Assembly (NCBI RefSeq): GCF_030272615.1
Contig: NC_081405.1
Coordinates: 159,856,317-159,920,316, forward strand
Reading direction: 5' to 3'
Source: Cryptomeria japonica
Taxonomy: Eukaryota; Streptophyta; Pinopsida; Cupressales; Cupressaceae
DNA: 64,000 nucleotides
The notes beneath the pieces are model-generated. The model saw nothing but the letters and a program-made list of their open reading frames with translations. It did no database searches and had not been told where the DNA came from. Position numbers and translations under genes: made by a program. Positions 27,401 through 39,300 of the stretch are shown here, piece after piece. Numbering within the stretch: position 1 is the first letter of the stretch; every line of letters begins with the position of its first letter.

Positions 27401-27645
27401 TTTAAAGTACTAATTTCTGAGTAGTCTATCATAGGATGCCCTCTAGTCAAAATATAAAAAACAATACTTAACTAAACAGTTTTTTCCAGTTGTTCTACTC
27501 CCATTGCCTTTCCAAAAATAGCTTCAAGAGAACCTCCACATTCAGTGATCTTTGCATGTCTCTTCAAATGTGCATCATACTCTAAGGCACACTTAACATA
27601 CCGACATTGCTCCTTTGTTTTCCATCTTATCATTGATTTTTCAAT
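24426..27645 (-). pseudogene. hAT-type transposase relic, split by a solo LTR
   Basis: Read from right to left: a zinc-finger-like N-terminal part near 27630-27470 (WKTKEQCRYVKCALEYDAHL), a central part at 27391-27197 (ESNFIALSLDEVMAIDN), the catalytic-region helices at 26971-26408 (CMDHKMNLAFKIVNK and LLKDVDTIWISLHGPTHQFY), and the C-terminal dimerisation region at 24872-24426 (VDLCQNMILDSVEDERVFRA). The layout fits plant hAT-like proteins of the zinc-finger-862 or DUF4371 type. Frames change between parts. Two TGA codons near 24890-24910 stand where Trp is plausible. A copia LTR of about 1.3 kb interrupts the gene. The relic ends abruptly at the 5' LTR of the outer gypsy element, which probably inserted into it. 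Confidence 0.75.
25086..26377 (+). mobile_element. Solo copia LTR inside the hAT relic
   Basis: It has a TG..CA-like copia LTR body with 'TTGTCATTGATGTTAGCATA' near the left end, CCCTTAACCGGGTTTTCC near 26218, and the C-run CACCCCCCCCCCCTCTCAG before TTCCTTCA at 26377. No internal region or partner LTR is present. ATTGT just left of 25086 resembles sequence at 26377-26381, a possible target duplication, but the exact ends are uncertain by about 20 bases (an alternative left end is 25070). Confidence 0.7.
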
Positions 27646-27651
27646 TCCATC

Positions 27652-28711
27652 TATAGACTTTCGTATATCGTGCCCCTTTTAGTGAGTTTGTTTTAATTTT
27701 CCCCTAGTTGAATTTCTATTTTTGCTTCCTCGCATCTTCCATGGGGTGGCATGGCTTGTGTTGTCCAAGATCTCTTTTTCCCACTGCCAAGAAGTTGAGA
27801 GATGTTGACGCATGTCAAGTTGCCTTGTTTCTCTCTGTTTGTGGGCTCATGTCTCTAAAAGGTGTTTGCATTCATGTCGCATGGGAGATCCTCTTGAGGC
27901 GTCTTAGTGGGGGTTTTGTTGCCAACAGCATGCATTGAGTAACAGTTGCAAGTTCTTCCATTTTGATTCATTGTTAGTAGATTTGGTGGCAGTTGTGCTA
28001 GAGGTTGAAGTTGTCTTAATCCAGCTTCTGATTGGGCTTTTTGTGGTTACTAACGGCACTACCAGCGGTGCTTTTGGTTTTGGTTTTCTCTCTATTTTCA
28101 CCACCAAGATGTTGGTTCCTTTTTATTTTAACTAATATTTTTTCCTCTTGTAGGGGTTCAGAATTTTGAGAAGAATTATAGACAATTGTTGTGGAATTAC
28201 GCCTTTAATTTATAATTGTGCTTCTCAGACTATGATAATCAAATTGTGCCTTCAACCTTTATGATCACTATATTTCAGTGTGCAAGGATATCTTTCTGTG
28301 CATTTTTTAATTTTGTGTAACTTCGTGAATATATGTTGTAAGACTGCAAATTAAATTGTCTTTTAAAATTGTTATCTAGTGGATGGATGGCATATGTTTC
28401 TTTATGTTGAATGGGTTGTTGTTTATTTTTCATATTGATTTTTTGGGCATGTAGATTGTTGAATGGGCCTTAGAGATGCACGTATGTGAACTTTTATGTG
28501 TGCTAGTAGTATTGTAAAATCATCTCAATGCATCGCTATAGAATAGTTTTTCTTTAAGTTTTCCTTCTTCCCCTTTTCTCCCCTCATGTATGAAGATTCG
28601 GCTTCTAAAATCCTGGAGGTCACTCAGTGAACACGTGCAGGTCCCCCATCACTGAGTTTCCCATAAGGTTGTATTCATAAAATAAATTTTATCGATCAAT
28701 AGTTCTTTTTA
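27652..28711 (+). repeat. 5' LTR of the outer gypsy element
   Basis: It starts TATAGACTTTCGTATATCG where the right copy reads TGTAGACTTTCGTCTACCG, so the terminal G has probably mutated. It is collinear with 62956-64000, with shared landmarks GAGAGATGTTGACGCATG, TTTGGTGGCA and TTCCTTCTTCCCCTTTT. It lacks ~110 bases present in the right copy after 'cctcttgaggc'. The right end is placed just before the primer site and is approximate. Confidence 0.75.
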
Positions 28712-28730
28712 TGGCACGCTCGGTGGAACC
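28712..28730 (+). other. Putative primer-binding site of the outer gypsy element
   Basis: TGGCACGCTCGGTGGAACC begins with TGG as expected for pairing with a tRNA CCA end. It resembles the TGGCACGCCCGGTGGGAC-type sites I recall from plant Tat elements. The tRNA species was not determined. Confidence 0.6.
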
Positions 28731-28857
28731 ATTTTTTGCTTACTTTGTTTAAAGAGGGTGTATAAGCCATAGACCAGTTACCAGGAGTCAAACCACAGCA
28801 AATTCGAGTTTATTGCTACCACCCCTAGTTGTGATCCAAGCAGTATAAGAAGTTGGA

Positions 28858-30257
28858 GTGCAAATCCCTATTCAGGCAGCCCACGTCCCAATGGTAGCCC
28901 AACCTCTGAGAAATTTTGTCACTTGGAATAGCAGGAGTCCTCTTATCACACCTATCTCCTCTACTCAATGGGATGTTATCCCCACATTTGCATTAAAATC
29001 TCTACCAAAATTCACCAAAGATGATTCTAAGACCCTGGAGGAAATTTTAGAGGATGTGGCCGATGTGTGCACTATACATAATGTCACACAGCAAAATATA
29101 ACATTAAGATTGCTCACAACTTCTTTCAAGAGAAAAGCCCATGATTGGTATAGATCCCTCATGCCAAATTCAATAGGAAGTTGGGTCCAACTGGGAGATT
29201 GTTTCTTCAAATGATTTACTGAAAAGGGTGATAGATCTTCCCTGATGTAGGAGTTGATCATGATAAGAAGGGCCCCCCAAGAAGCTATGATAGATTTTAA
29301 TACCAGATTCTAGAAGACATGACAAAGAATACCTATATATGTTCGTCCCCCTGCGGACATGGCTTTCGTATTCTACTTGAAAGATTTCAATTCTGACACA
29401 TCTGTTATGATCCAATCTTTGGGAGGTAACACTCTTCCAATTTCTTATGAGCTAGCTACTCAGGCAGAGAACAACTTAATTGATGTAGGGAATCTCCCAC
29501 CAAGACTGCCAATCCCCATCTTTCCTAACCTATCAAGCCAAATACCTGAATCGTCACCTTCAAGCACATCCACACCTCGATCTATGTATATTTATCCTAA
29601 TGCTTAGTAGACAAGCACTCTTGCTCCCTCTACTCTAGTTGTAGAGGTGAGGTTAATGATATAAAAAATTTGCTTAGAACCTTTTCAAATGAGATCATCA
29701 ACCTTAAGAGGCAACAAGAAGCACCTTCTCACTGCCCTTTTCAAAATTACCAAAGCGTGAGACCCCCTTACCAGCAAAACCAATATCAAAGTGGTGCAAA
29801 AGCTAATCAAACTCATTCAAACAACCAACTTGTACCTATGCCTACCCCTTTGCAAATTGTACCCCCCAATAACAATAAAGAATTGATGGTTGGCCAAAAT
29901 AACTTTACGGACGACACCAATTCATGGTGCCTCCCTTGCAACGCTGCTCATATGCCATGAAATTGTCCAAGAGGAAACTTGCAACAAAAGGTGGATGAGA
30001 AAAGGATTTGGGGAATGGGTCCTCATGCTAGGGTCTATGCTTCTCCAGGTATGGATAATGCTTCACTGACCACCCAAATACATGGCATGTCCTCAGAGCA
30101 AGAAGTTAAGATCGCTCTAAATCATGCCCTCTTTTCATGGATGGAGGACGGGGAGACTGTCCTCACAAATGATGCTTCCACCTCATCTGCAAAGTATCGC
30201 AAGTGCAGTCTAATTATAACCTCCACTCCAACCGATGGTTTACCAGATAACCTATGA
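28858..30257 (+). pseudogene. Outer gypsy gag
   Basis: A retrotransposon-gag core is visible at 28990-29214 (SLPKFTKDDSKTLEEIL and RKAHDWYRSLMPNSIGSWVQ). Translation continues past stops in the same frame to 29607 and then in another frame from 29670. A single zinc knuckle of CX2CX3HX4C type is seen near 29930-29970 (CLPCNAAHMP, then a TGA at 29958, then NC). The protein would be the capsid/nucleocapsid precursor, but several stops and one frame change make it non-functional. Confidence 0.75.
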
Positions 30258-30599
30258 TGCAGTAACCATAAGAAAATATAGAGAAGCCGACAGAACAGCC
30301 TTTTGTAGTCTCCAGTTCTCAAAAGGCAAAAGGTTTTATACCTTACAAGGCCAAATACTCCAAGGCTCCCATTCCTACAATCCTTGACATAGTGTAGCAG
30401 TTGAAGAAAGCTCCCATGAATGTATCCCTATGGGATATACTCACTATTCCTAAACAGAAAGACCGTTTACGGGAGGCACTCGGTGAAAATAAAAAGGTAT
30501 CCACTAAGTCAGCGACACAAGAACCGCACAAGAAGAGTGATGGACCTGTTTCAAGAAACCCAACAAAGGCCTTGAGGTCACTACTGACATGAAGGAAGG

Positions 30600-31680
30600 T
30601 AAGCCAAATCCCAATCCTTTCTTTTTGACTCTTATCCTTGGGGATAAGTTACTTCACAATTCCATGATTGATTCTGGTGCTAGTACATTTGTCATGCCCA
30701 AGCAAATAGCAAAATTCTTGAATTTAAAATATGAACTTGTAAGTAGGGGGTCATGCAATTAGATAGAAACAAAGTACAAACCATGGGCATTATAAAAATC
30801 CTTTCACTCACCTTATTCGCTTTCCCTAGCATCATAGTGACCCAAGAGGTAGCAGTTATTGGCATTCCCCCTATTTTTAGCCTTTGTTTGTCCTGAGATT
30901 TCACCACCAAGGTCAAGGGAAATCTCTACTTAGATTGGTCCCACCTTATCATTAGGACTAAGCATGGGTCTAAGTTAAAGATATTGTCTGAAAATATCCA
31001 TTCAGAGCACATAGCCAATGAAGCTATGATTAACTTTGAATTTGCCCACACGTCCATCTCTAGAAGTGAAATGAAATGTGTAGAGCTATTAGAAGATGAA
31101 GAAATAATTGGAGACCGATCTGCAGATCAAGAGGTTTTCTTGAATGAATTCATAGATGTGGATCTTTACGGGAGTTACCACGCCACCAGAATGGGAACGT
31201 ATGTGATTTTTAATAAAGACCAACCAATTCCTAAGGTGTCAAAGGACCTACAAGACAAAGAAAAAGAAAAAGAAGACCTAACTTCCAAACTCTCGACCCT
31301 CCACTTTAATGGGGATAGATGCAAGACCAGATCTAGAGTAGGCATTTGTCTCATTTTTCCTTTTGGAGGGAAGACCTTGAGGTCTTTCTGTCTTTAGTTT
31401 TCCTATTCCAACAATGAGGTCGAGTATGAAGGTTTGGTTCATGGGTTGAGCCTTGCAGAACACCTTGGGGTCAAAGAGCTAAGAGTTTTGGGGGATTCAC
31501 AATTAGTCATTCATCAAGTCCGAGGAATATCAGTTGCAAAGCATGTCCGCATGTGTTCATACCACCATAGAGTTTAGGACCTGATTGAGAGATTCAAAGC
31601 TTTTAATATTCAAAGGATTCCTAGGAAGAAAAACAAATCCGCTAACCACATCGCCATGATAAGATCATAGTTAGATCCCA
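30600..31680 (+). pseudogene. Outer gypsy protease followed by an archaeal-type RNase H
   Basis: The protease active site is MIDSGASTFVMPKQIA at about 30661, an aspartic protease DSGA motif. From about 31290 to 31670 a second, archaeal-type RNase H follows: LHFNGD, then NNEVEYEGLVHGLSLAEHLG, then LGDSQLVIHQV. Compared with the inner gypsy copy (YFDGS, NNIAEYEAL, YGDSQLVI), the first catalytic Asp is Asn here. Stops at 31395 and near 31575 keep the frame. The unusual point is position: this domain lies before RT, whereas in the inner gypsy pol it lies between RNase H and integrase. Confidence 0.75.
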
Positions 31681-31787
31681 CATCAAAATTATTAGAAAAC
31701 TAACATTCAGTCTGAGTAGTCATCAGACCTGTTATACCAGACAACGATACCCATTGGCAAGTTTTTGAAAGTGATGGGCATATAGCC

Positions 31788-33375
31788 ATGTTCATCCAAC
31801 AATTCAGGGAGTTTGCGGATCAATTGCAACCTAAGGTGTCTGAGGCATATGGCGACCAAGTGATCCAACTGAAAAACAAACAAACTTCTACTCTTGAGAA
31901 ACTTTTTTATTATGAAGATTCTAGGAATGACAAGAGGAAGTTCACAGCAGATAAAGGGGATTACACGGAGCTCGAAGTTGAGGGTGGCCAGAACTTCAAA
32001 GTAGGGAAAGATGTTCTTCGATGTGATAGAGAAAGGCTCATCCATTTTTGTGATGAATATGTCATGGTGATTGCATGGTCATATGATGATCTGAAGGGCT
32101 ACAATTCGAAAGTAATCCAGCATACAATCGAATTGGAAGAAGGAAAAAAGCTTGTCTAGCAAAAGCAACGTCCAATCGACCTCAAGATTGAATCCCTAAT
32201 GTTGCAAGAGTTGCGGAAGCTAATTGATTCTAGGATTATATATCCAATTAGCACAACACCTGGGTCTCCAACTTGGTGCTAGTCTAGAAGAAGAATGGGG
32301 ACATCCGCCTTTGTGTAGACTTCCAAGACCTAAACAGATCTTCCCTGAAGGATCATTACCCATTACCTCCGATGGAGAAAATTTGCATACAGTGGATGGG
32401 TTTGAAATGTTCTCCATGCTTGATGGTTTCTCCGGTCATAATCAAATCCTCGTCAAACCAGAGGACCAGCATAAAACCACATTCACCACCAAGTGGGGAA
32501 TGTTTGCCTATCAGAAGATGCCTTTCGGGTTATCTAATATTGGTGCTACTTTTCTGAGGGCCATGGATATACCCTTCTGGAAACTAATAAACAAGATAAT
32601 TTTGATTTACCTAGATGACTTAACTATGATTTCAAAACACAAAGAGGATCACTTTAATCATCTAGAACTGGTTTTCCAAAAATGCTTGGAATTTGGAATT
32701 TCCTTGAACCCCAAGAAATGCATCTTTGGGGTGCCTCAAGGGAAACTGCTAGGACATGTGGTATCCAAAGAAGGGGTGTCAATTGACCCCAATCATATCA
32801 AATCCATCAAAGAGTTTTCCTTTCCAGTAAATAAAAAGGGTGTCCAGTATTTTTGGGGGAAGATCAACTTCGTCAGCAAATTCATTTCGAATTTCGCTAG
32901 AATGGTAAGGCCTATCACCCTCATGCTTGAAAAAGATATGCATTTCAAATGGACTCTGGAGGCCAAGAGAGCATTTGAAAATATTAAAGAGGCTATCTCA
33001 TCCACTCTTGTTTTGGCTAATCCGAACATGTCCAAGGATTTTATAATATATGTTTATGCCAGCGATTTCAGCATAGTTGTTGTGTTAACCCACAAGGATG
33101 CAGAGTCTAAAGGTAAGCATCCATTTGCTTTCCATTCTAAAACATTGAAAGCATATGAAATCAAATATAATTTTGTGGAAAGACAAACCTTTGCCATTGT
33201 AAAAGGCCTGAAGAAGTTCAGGTATTTAATTATTTGTAACAAGACGACCATCTATGTGGCTCATCATATGGTCCGTGAGTACAGCATGGAAGGAGAAATC
33301 ATGGAAAAGAGAGTCAAATGGATCACTAAGATCCTCGAGTATGAAATTGATGTCAAGCCCATTAAGGTGATCTGA
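31788..33375 (+). pseudogene. Outer gypsy reverse transcriptase and RNase H
   Basis: RT starts at about 32090 and a frame change occurs near 32225. Landmarks are FSMLDGFSGHNQI, the catalytic IYLDDLT near 32605, and LNPKKCIFGVPQGKLLGHV. The conventional gypsy RNase H follows from about 33035 (DFIIYVYASDFS) to 33270, and the reading ends at 33375. A TAG at 32157 precedes the RT N-terminus. The frame is long and clean from 32224 to 33375 (383 codons), so decay is concentrated at the junctions. Confidence 0.85.
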
Positions 33376-33434
33376 GGATTGTGAGTACTTAGCTCAGGAA
33401 ACCTGAAGATCTGGGAGAGGCTTAAGACAAGATT

Positions 33435-34703
33435 GTGTTAATGCATACAGAGCCAGAGGAAAAGGATCGTAAATTTTTCATGCAAACCAGAGGTTTTCTT
33501 CCAAACCTCCCCACAGAGAAGAAGAGATTTTACAGGCTCCAGAATAGCGGCTATCGGTTGCTAGAAGGTGTCCTATTCAAAAGAAATTTTGACGGATTTT
33601 TACTCCATTGTGTGGACAAGCAGCAAGCCGAAAAAATCTTGCACGAGCTCCATAGCGGTCTTGCGGGAGGTCATTTCTCGGTCCTGACCATTGTTATGAA
33701 AATTATTCATGTAGGCTATTATTGGACCTCTTTATTCAAGGATGCACATGCTCTAATCTGGGGATGCAAAGAGTGGCAATTCTACATTGGAAAGCGTAAG
33801 AATGCAACCATGCCACTCAAGCCTATAGTAGTAGATGAGCCTTTCACTCAATGGGGGCTAGATTTTATAGAAATGATCAATCCGATATCCTTTACTAGTC
33901 ACAAATGGATTCTCACAGCCATGGATTATTTCACCTGTTGGACAGAGGCAGTGCCATTAAAAAATTCCATCGAAATTGAAATGTTGGGTTTCCTTGAGGA
34001 GCTAGTTACACAGTTTGGTCCGCCAAAGACCATCATATCAGACAATGCAAGAGCATTCACTAGATCCAGGGTCACCCAGTTTTCTCTAGATAATGGCATC
34101 TACTTAAAGACCTCCTCCAACTACTACCCACAAGGCAATGGTTTGGTCGATTCTACAAACAAGAACATGATCTGTCTTATCAAGAGAATTGGAGCGGAAC
34201 ATGAAACAAAATGGCATTTCCATTTGAAAAGCACACTTTGGGCGGACAAGGTCACCCCTAAGAAAGTGTTAAAGAACTCCTCATACAAGCTCGTATATGG
34301 GAAAGAGGTACATTTTCCAATTTCATTAGAGATTCCAACCCTCCAGCTCCTAAAATCCCTTGAGCTAGAGGAAAATGAGTCTATGGAGGTAAGGTTGGCA
34401 GAGCTCTTGGAGCTACAAGAAGAAAGAGAGGCAGGTTTCAAATCTCTCCAAAAATGCCAGAAAATTGTCAAGAAATGGTTTGACAAAAGGATCTTAGACC
34501 CTGGTTTTAAACAGGGAGACCTCGTCCTAAAATATAATGAACACGGTGCAAATTCGGGACACCACGCCAAATTCGACAGCTTGTGGGAGGGTTTGTTCTG
34601 CATTGTTGAATGCAAAGGCTTTAACACTTTCATGTTAGAGGACTTGCAAGGTGAGATTTTAGAGATCCCAGTCAATAGGATCAACCTCAACTATTTTCAT
34701 TAG
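33435..34703 (+). pseudogene. Outer gypsy integrase, open but with altered key residues
   Basis: A 422-codon open frame carries the zinc-binding region (HELHSGLAGGHF, then WGCKEWQFY) and the catalytic core (QWGLDFIEM, IISDNARAF, QGNGLVDSTNKN). Three things look damaged compared with the inner gypsy integrase. The second Cys of the CxxC pair is Trp. The catalytic Glu (QAEASNK in the inner copy) is Asp. The region is separated from RT by a stop near 33373. The C-terminal part (KQGDLVLKYNEHGA, then KFDSLWEGLFCI) is a GPY/F-like module. It would join element cDNA to host DNA, but is probably inactive. Confidence 0.85.
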
Positions 34704-35016
34704 GCTTATCCTTGTTTTCATATGTAAATATTGTAGATAATTTTTCTTCCTATTTTTTGGAGTTCCTTTTGTCCTAGTCATTTTTCTTTAAGCTCTTAGT
34801 TATGAATTATTTTTGAACCCAAGAAAAGAAAAAGTAAGATTTAACAAAAATTTTGAGTCCAAGAAGCCATGTTAAGCAAAAAAACAAAATGTCTTTTATA
34901 TTATATGTATGGCTTCTTTACATATATACATTTCAAGAGGGTCTCCTAGGCCCTCATATCATTCAGAAAAAATGAAAAAAGAGAGAGAGAAAGGTTGTTG
35001 CGAAGAATTGTCTTGC
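34704..35016. other. Spacer between integrase and the antisense ORF
   Basis: An AT-rich stretch with an 'AAGAAAAGAAAAAGTAAGA' purine-rich patch near 34822 and a short GA run near 34980. No gene seen. Confidence 0.4.
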
Positions 35017-35622
35017 TTAGTCATCATCTTCTTTGAGCTCATGTTCATCGAAGTTAGTGTCATCATCGTCATCATCATCATTGTCTTTATCCCCAAGATC
35101 AAAATCCGGATCTATCTAAATCAGAGAAGCACAGATGCACCTAGAGAATACAAGGATTCTCAGGGTCAGAATTATTGGGAAGATGTCGTCTTTGAAATCT
35201 AAGTACCATGCTACTCCAATCACCTCAATCAACATGTGTATATTCAGTAGAAAATCAGTTGCTCACCATGCTCAATAGTGGAGTGTCATTATAGACATGG
35301 TTTTGAAACTAGAAACCAAAGGTAGCCATGGGACTACCTTGTCATCGTCGATGAAATGCCTCAAGTCCGAAGCAACTAGAATACCCCAAATGGGGTCTTC
35401 ATAATAGACTACATCATCCATCCCACCTAAGTACTTATTTTGGAAAATTTGGTTCGTGAGACGCAGAACAAGGTGTTTAGGCATATAAATGTCAAGCAGT
35501 GAAGCTACAAAGTCGGAGGTAATGTCTATGTTTACATGGTAGCAGTCCTTAGAGCCTACAAATTCTTCCCCGAAGACCCACTTAATGGCAGCTATGACTA
35601 TAGGGTTAGTGTGGTATGTCAT
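35017..35622 (-). pseudogene. Antisense accessory ORF of the outer gypsy element
   Basis: One minus-strand frame runs from the ATG at 35622 to a TAA at 35017-35019, with in-frame stops at 35272-35274, a few codons later, and near 35118. The N-terminal 117 codons are open (MTYHTNPIVIAAIKWVFGEE). The C-terminus is a striking acidic tail (LGDKDNDDDDDDDTNFDEHE). A TATA-like box on the same strand lies about 170 bases upstream. Antisense extra ORFs between integrase and the 3' LTR are known from Tat-lineage elements. I cannot name a domain. Absence of frameshifts over 600 bases suggests it was once translated. Confidence 0.55.
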
Positions 35623-35789
35623 CCTCTACAGATGATGGTCTAATATATTGCCTAGAAAAGCGACTTGGCGGCCTAGGCTCACTATCCTAACAAGGATATA
35701 CATTACTCTTATTCTAAGAAGCTACTCACTCTTATCCTAAACCGCTAAGAATTAATTCTCAGTATGATCAAAATTGCTTTCTCAAGTGG

Positions 35790-35798
35790 TATTTATAG
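35790..35798 (-). promoter_or_regulatory. TATA-like box of the antisense ORF
   Basis: The minus strand reads TTTCTATAAATACC here, about 170 bases upstream of the ATG at 35622. Position and strand fit a promoter for the antisense ORF. No further elements were identified. Confidence 0.45.
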
Positions 35799-36352
35799 AA
35801 AATTTTATGCCAAAAATAGTATCAATGGCTGTTGCATTAGCACAAGTCAGCGATTAATGAGGTTTATTACCGCACAGATCAACCTTAACCATCCCTCCTA
35901 TGCAGTCTTTTTGGAGGAGGTACAAATTACGAGCTGCCTCCACGCGTTCGTCCGCGATCTTTCCTTTTGCAACAAGTCTTGGGTAATCTCTTGCTTCGAT
36001 ATGTTTGACACCCTTTCATAAATATTCCATAAAGTGGGGAGCCCTTCAACCAAGAAGATCATACGAGCCAATGCAAAAAGCTTTCAAATGGCAACGTTAA
36101 AGGGCATAATTGCCTCACTCTTTAGTGAGCTAGCAATAAGGCACACGGCTCATGAATTAATCTTGCACATATGTGTGAGTTGGTTGTTTCATCAAGATAA
36201 CTCTCAATTAACATACCATGCAGCGTGATTTTCAAGGACCCCATCTTCATGAATATAGTTTTATCAAGAATGAAAGTGCATGCAACAGAGAGGTGAAATG
36301 AGAATAATTTTTTTTCAACCTCTAAGTGCAAACCCTAAGAAAAAACAAAAGA
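35799..36352. other. Intergenic region between the divergent accessory ORFs
   Basis: A stretch of ~550 bases between the antisense ORF promoter and the sense accessory start. No gene is recognised; it probably holds regulatory sequence for both. Confidence 0.35.
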
Positions 36353-39300
36353 ATGGCATCATCCGCAGGAGTTTCTGGTACCTCTTTCAACTGCCAGTAT
36401 GTGGACATTTTTCAAGAGGCATCTTTTACTACCCATGCAATGCCTCTGAAGCCTGGTCATCCTTTCACAAAACCAAAAGAAAAGAGCCATGTCAAGGACA
36501 CAGTCGTGGTTGTATCGTGGTTGTAGATAGGTTTGAAGATGTTTTTGACCCAGATTTCCGCATTTAGCCAAATATTTTTCAAGAGGCCACCTATTAGAGA
36601 TGGAAGAAGGGTGGTTCAATTAGGCTTGCCTTTCAGCTTTGGCACTCTGGCCTCCCACAGTACATGGTTCCTATGGTGCCTCCTTGCCCTAATTTTATTA
36701 ATGAATGCACTAAAAATTTTACCCAGAACCACCTGTATTTGAAGGAAAACAACTAAAGGTAGTGATAAGTGTTGAATCCATCAGGGATATGTTGTGTATT
36801 CCTCACATTGCCAGTAATACAGTAATTTTTAAGAAGAAGGCACTAGAATCTTATTGGAGAAATAGAGATATCGTTGATAGTTTATATAATGACTTGATGC
36901 AGACAGATCCAAATATCGCTAAGCTTCCTTAATTCCCAATAGCTTATGGAACTTTCAAACAACAAGATGTGAAAGATGATGCATCTATGTTGGCATACAT
37001 TTTTGGCCTGAATGATGATCGAGATATTCACCCATTTCAAATGGGTTTCCTATTCAAGTTCTGCAAGCCGAAGGAATTTTTCCATCTTAACTTTGCGGAA
37101 ATCTTGGTACATGAGATGGTGGAGCAGTTGATGAACTTCAAAAGGCACCGCAGGTTCAGGTACACCTCTGGTAACAATGTGATCCCCTTAGTTGTCTATC
37201 ACACATGATGCTTATACATTTTCAGATGCCTTCTTGGCCCCTGCAATGCAGGATATGATTAAGATGGATATAGATTCAATCACGCGCTTTTGAAAAACAC
37301 AAATTTCCTGGATGAGATCCAATAGTCTTTCGTGTGATTGGTATCTAGGATCAAATTTTTCTTTCATCAGAACTCATGGGCTCATTGAAGAACCTTTTTG
37401 CCTCCCGCAATCCATTCTGAATCACATTTTGGCACTAGAAATGTTCAGGTAGCTAGTCGTTATTGAACAATGCATAGGTTCGGGAAAGCATGGGGTTGCC
37501 ATTTTTAAGGACAACGTAGTAATTAGACCCATTGTTGTCATCAAAATGCTGCATGCAAAAAATGTACTCACTTCAAAGTTGGTTCAGCTATGCCTTGTGG
37601 TTATTGATGATAAATGGAATTATGACCCAGACGGATGTCTAGCATCAAGAAAGAACCCAATAGTGCATATTTTATGCGGTCATGTTTGGGATTCATGAAG
37701 AAACCCACAGGAAGATAGCCCGATAGTATATGTGAATCTATATCTCATTCTCAAGGAAGAAAGACCGCCTTGGCTATCCTTCTATAAGGTGAAAGAAAAG
37801 TATGACCCGGTCAAGAAATTACCACTCCATTTATATTAAAAAAATGCAGGAAGAGAGTTGGCCTGAAGATAAAAGGCAGGCATTTTGGAGATATAGGCAA
37901 GAGATCAAAGAAAACAAACTGGGATTAGGAAATCCTCCCAGTGACAATGATTTCAAGCGAGAGTGGCGTAAATATAACAGTGACAAAGAGGAATATTATG
38001 ATCCTCCTCCAAGCGCCACTGGTGAAGGAGTTTTTGTAGAAGTGGTTGAGGCACCCAAAGGGAAAGGAAAGAAAATCAAGATCATTGTCCTGGGCTCTGA
38101 ACCAGATACCACTTTTCACTCTGTAGAGAAGTTTGTCGAAAGGCTTAGATCTCAGACTTCAAGAAAGCGGCCAAGTCAATCCCCAAAGCAATAGGATTCT
38201 CCAGAGGAGGTCACGGCCTCTCAAAAGAAGCAAAATAACACTTCTAGTATTCCCGAGAGTTTGCAGACTCAGGCTCTTGTATCAATGCAAGCCCCACTTA
38301 CACCAACAACCTCTGCAATGCAAGTACTTTTTTATGTCCCTCTTCTTTCTTCTCAATCTCTGGTTTCTGTGTCAACATCATCCTCAATCAACCCTGTTGT
38401 TGCGATAAGTAATCCTGAGACAACCATGTCTTTCATGCCTTCTATGCAAACCCAATCAATTGCAACCTCTGCTAGCCCGTTTGTGTCTTCCCCACCTAGC
38501 GTTGTCACTTTCAACACCACGGTTAGCATGACCCACTCTGTTCAGACCCCAAGCCAACCAACTGAGATATATTTTTCTTTACGCGTCCTTGGGTTCGCAA
38601 GTTTTTCACCCGCCACCTCGTCCAGTGGTGGGTCGTTGTTCTCCTTGCCTGTTGGTGTTTTCCTCGGGATCCCTCCTTTTTTCCCAGCTGCACTCTCTTT
38701 GACAACTCCAGCCCAATTGCAAGCTAGTGTGGCTCACGTTCCTTTTGTCCCACATGCAAGAGCTCCTTTTGCAATGCAAATGATCTCTTCCCCATCAGAT
38801 TTCTATCGAGATGCAGATTTGGGCAAGCTCACGCGAGCTCAGAGGGCACAAAAGAGGAAGGCTAAATATTCTTAGAAGCCTCCAGAGCCTTGTATTCAAA
38901 CTATCTTTAGGGGGGATCATCAGAATTTAGTGTTTGCAGCCATGATGTTGGATGTTGTCAAACCAGCCTATCAAATGCGGCCTGAAGATTATTTTATACA
39001 TGTCATTAGCATTGATCTAAGCAGAGCCCGACCGCAAGACAAGGTAGAGATCATGGAGGAATCACAGAAGGTGGTCTCTTCAGACTACCTAAAGCATACC
39101 CATTGCCTAGAGAAACTCACGATCGAGCTAGAGAGAGTAAAAGCTACAAATGAGCAACTAATGAAGGAAGGGAAGGCCAGAGAATCGGAGATGACTCACC
39201 AACAATTTGCAATACTTCAAGAAAAGGGCGAGAAAGACAAACTCCAAAATGCATTAAAAATCTCTAAGGGTCGGCTACGAGCAGAGAAGTTTGCTAAGAA

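Noticed and set aside
34124..34690. 188-codon minus-strand frame in the outer gypsy
   Set aside because: Antisense shadow of the integrase frame, which carries clear DDE motifs.
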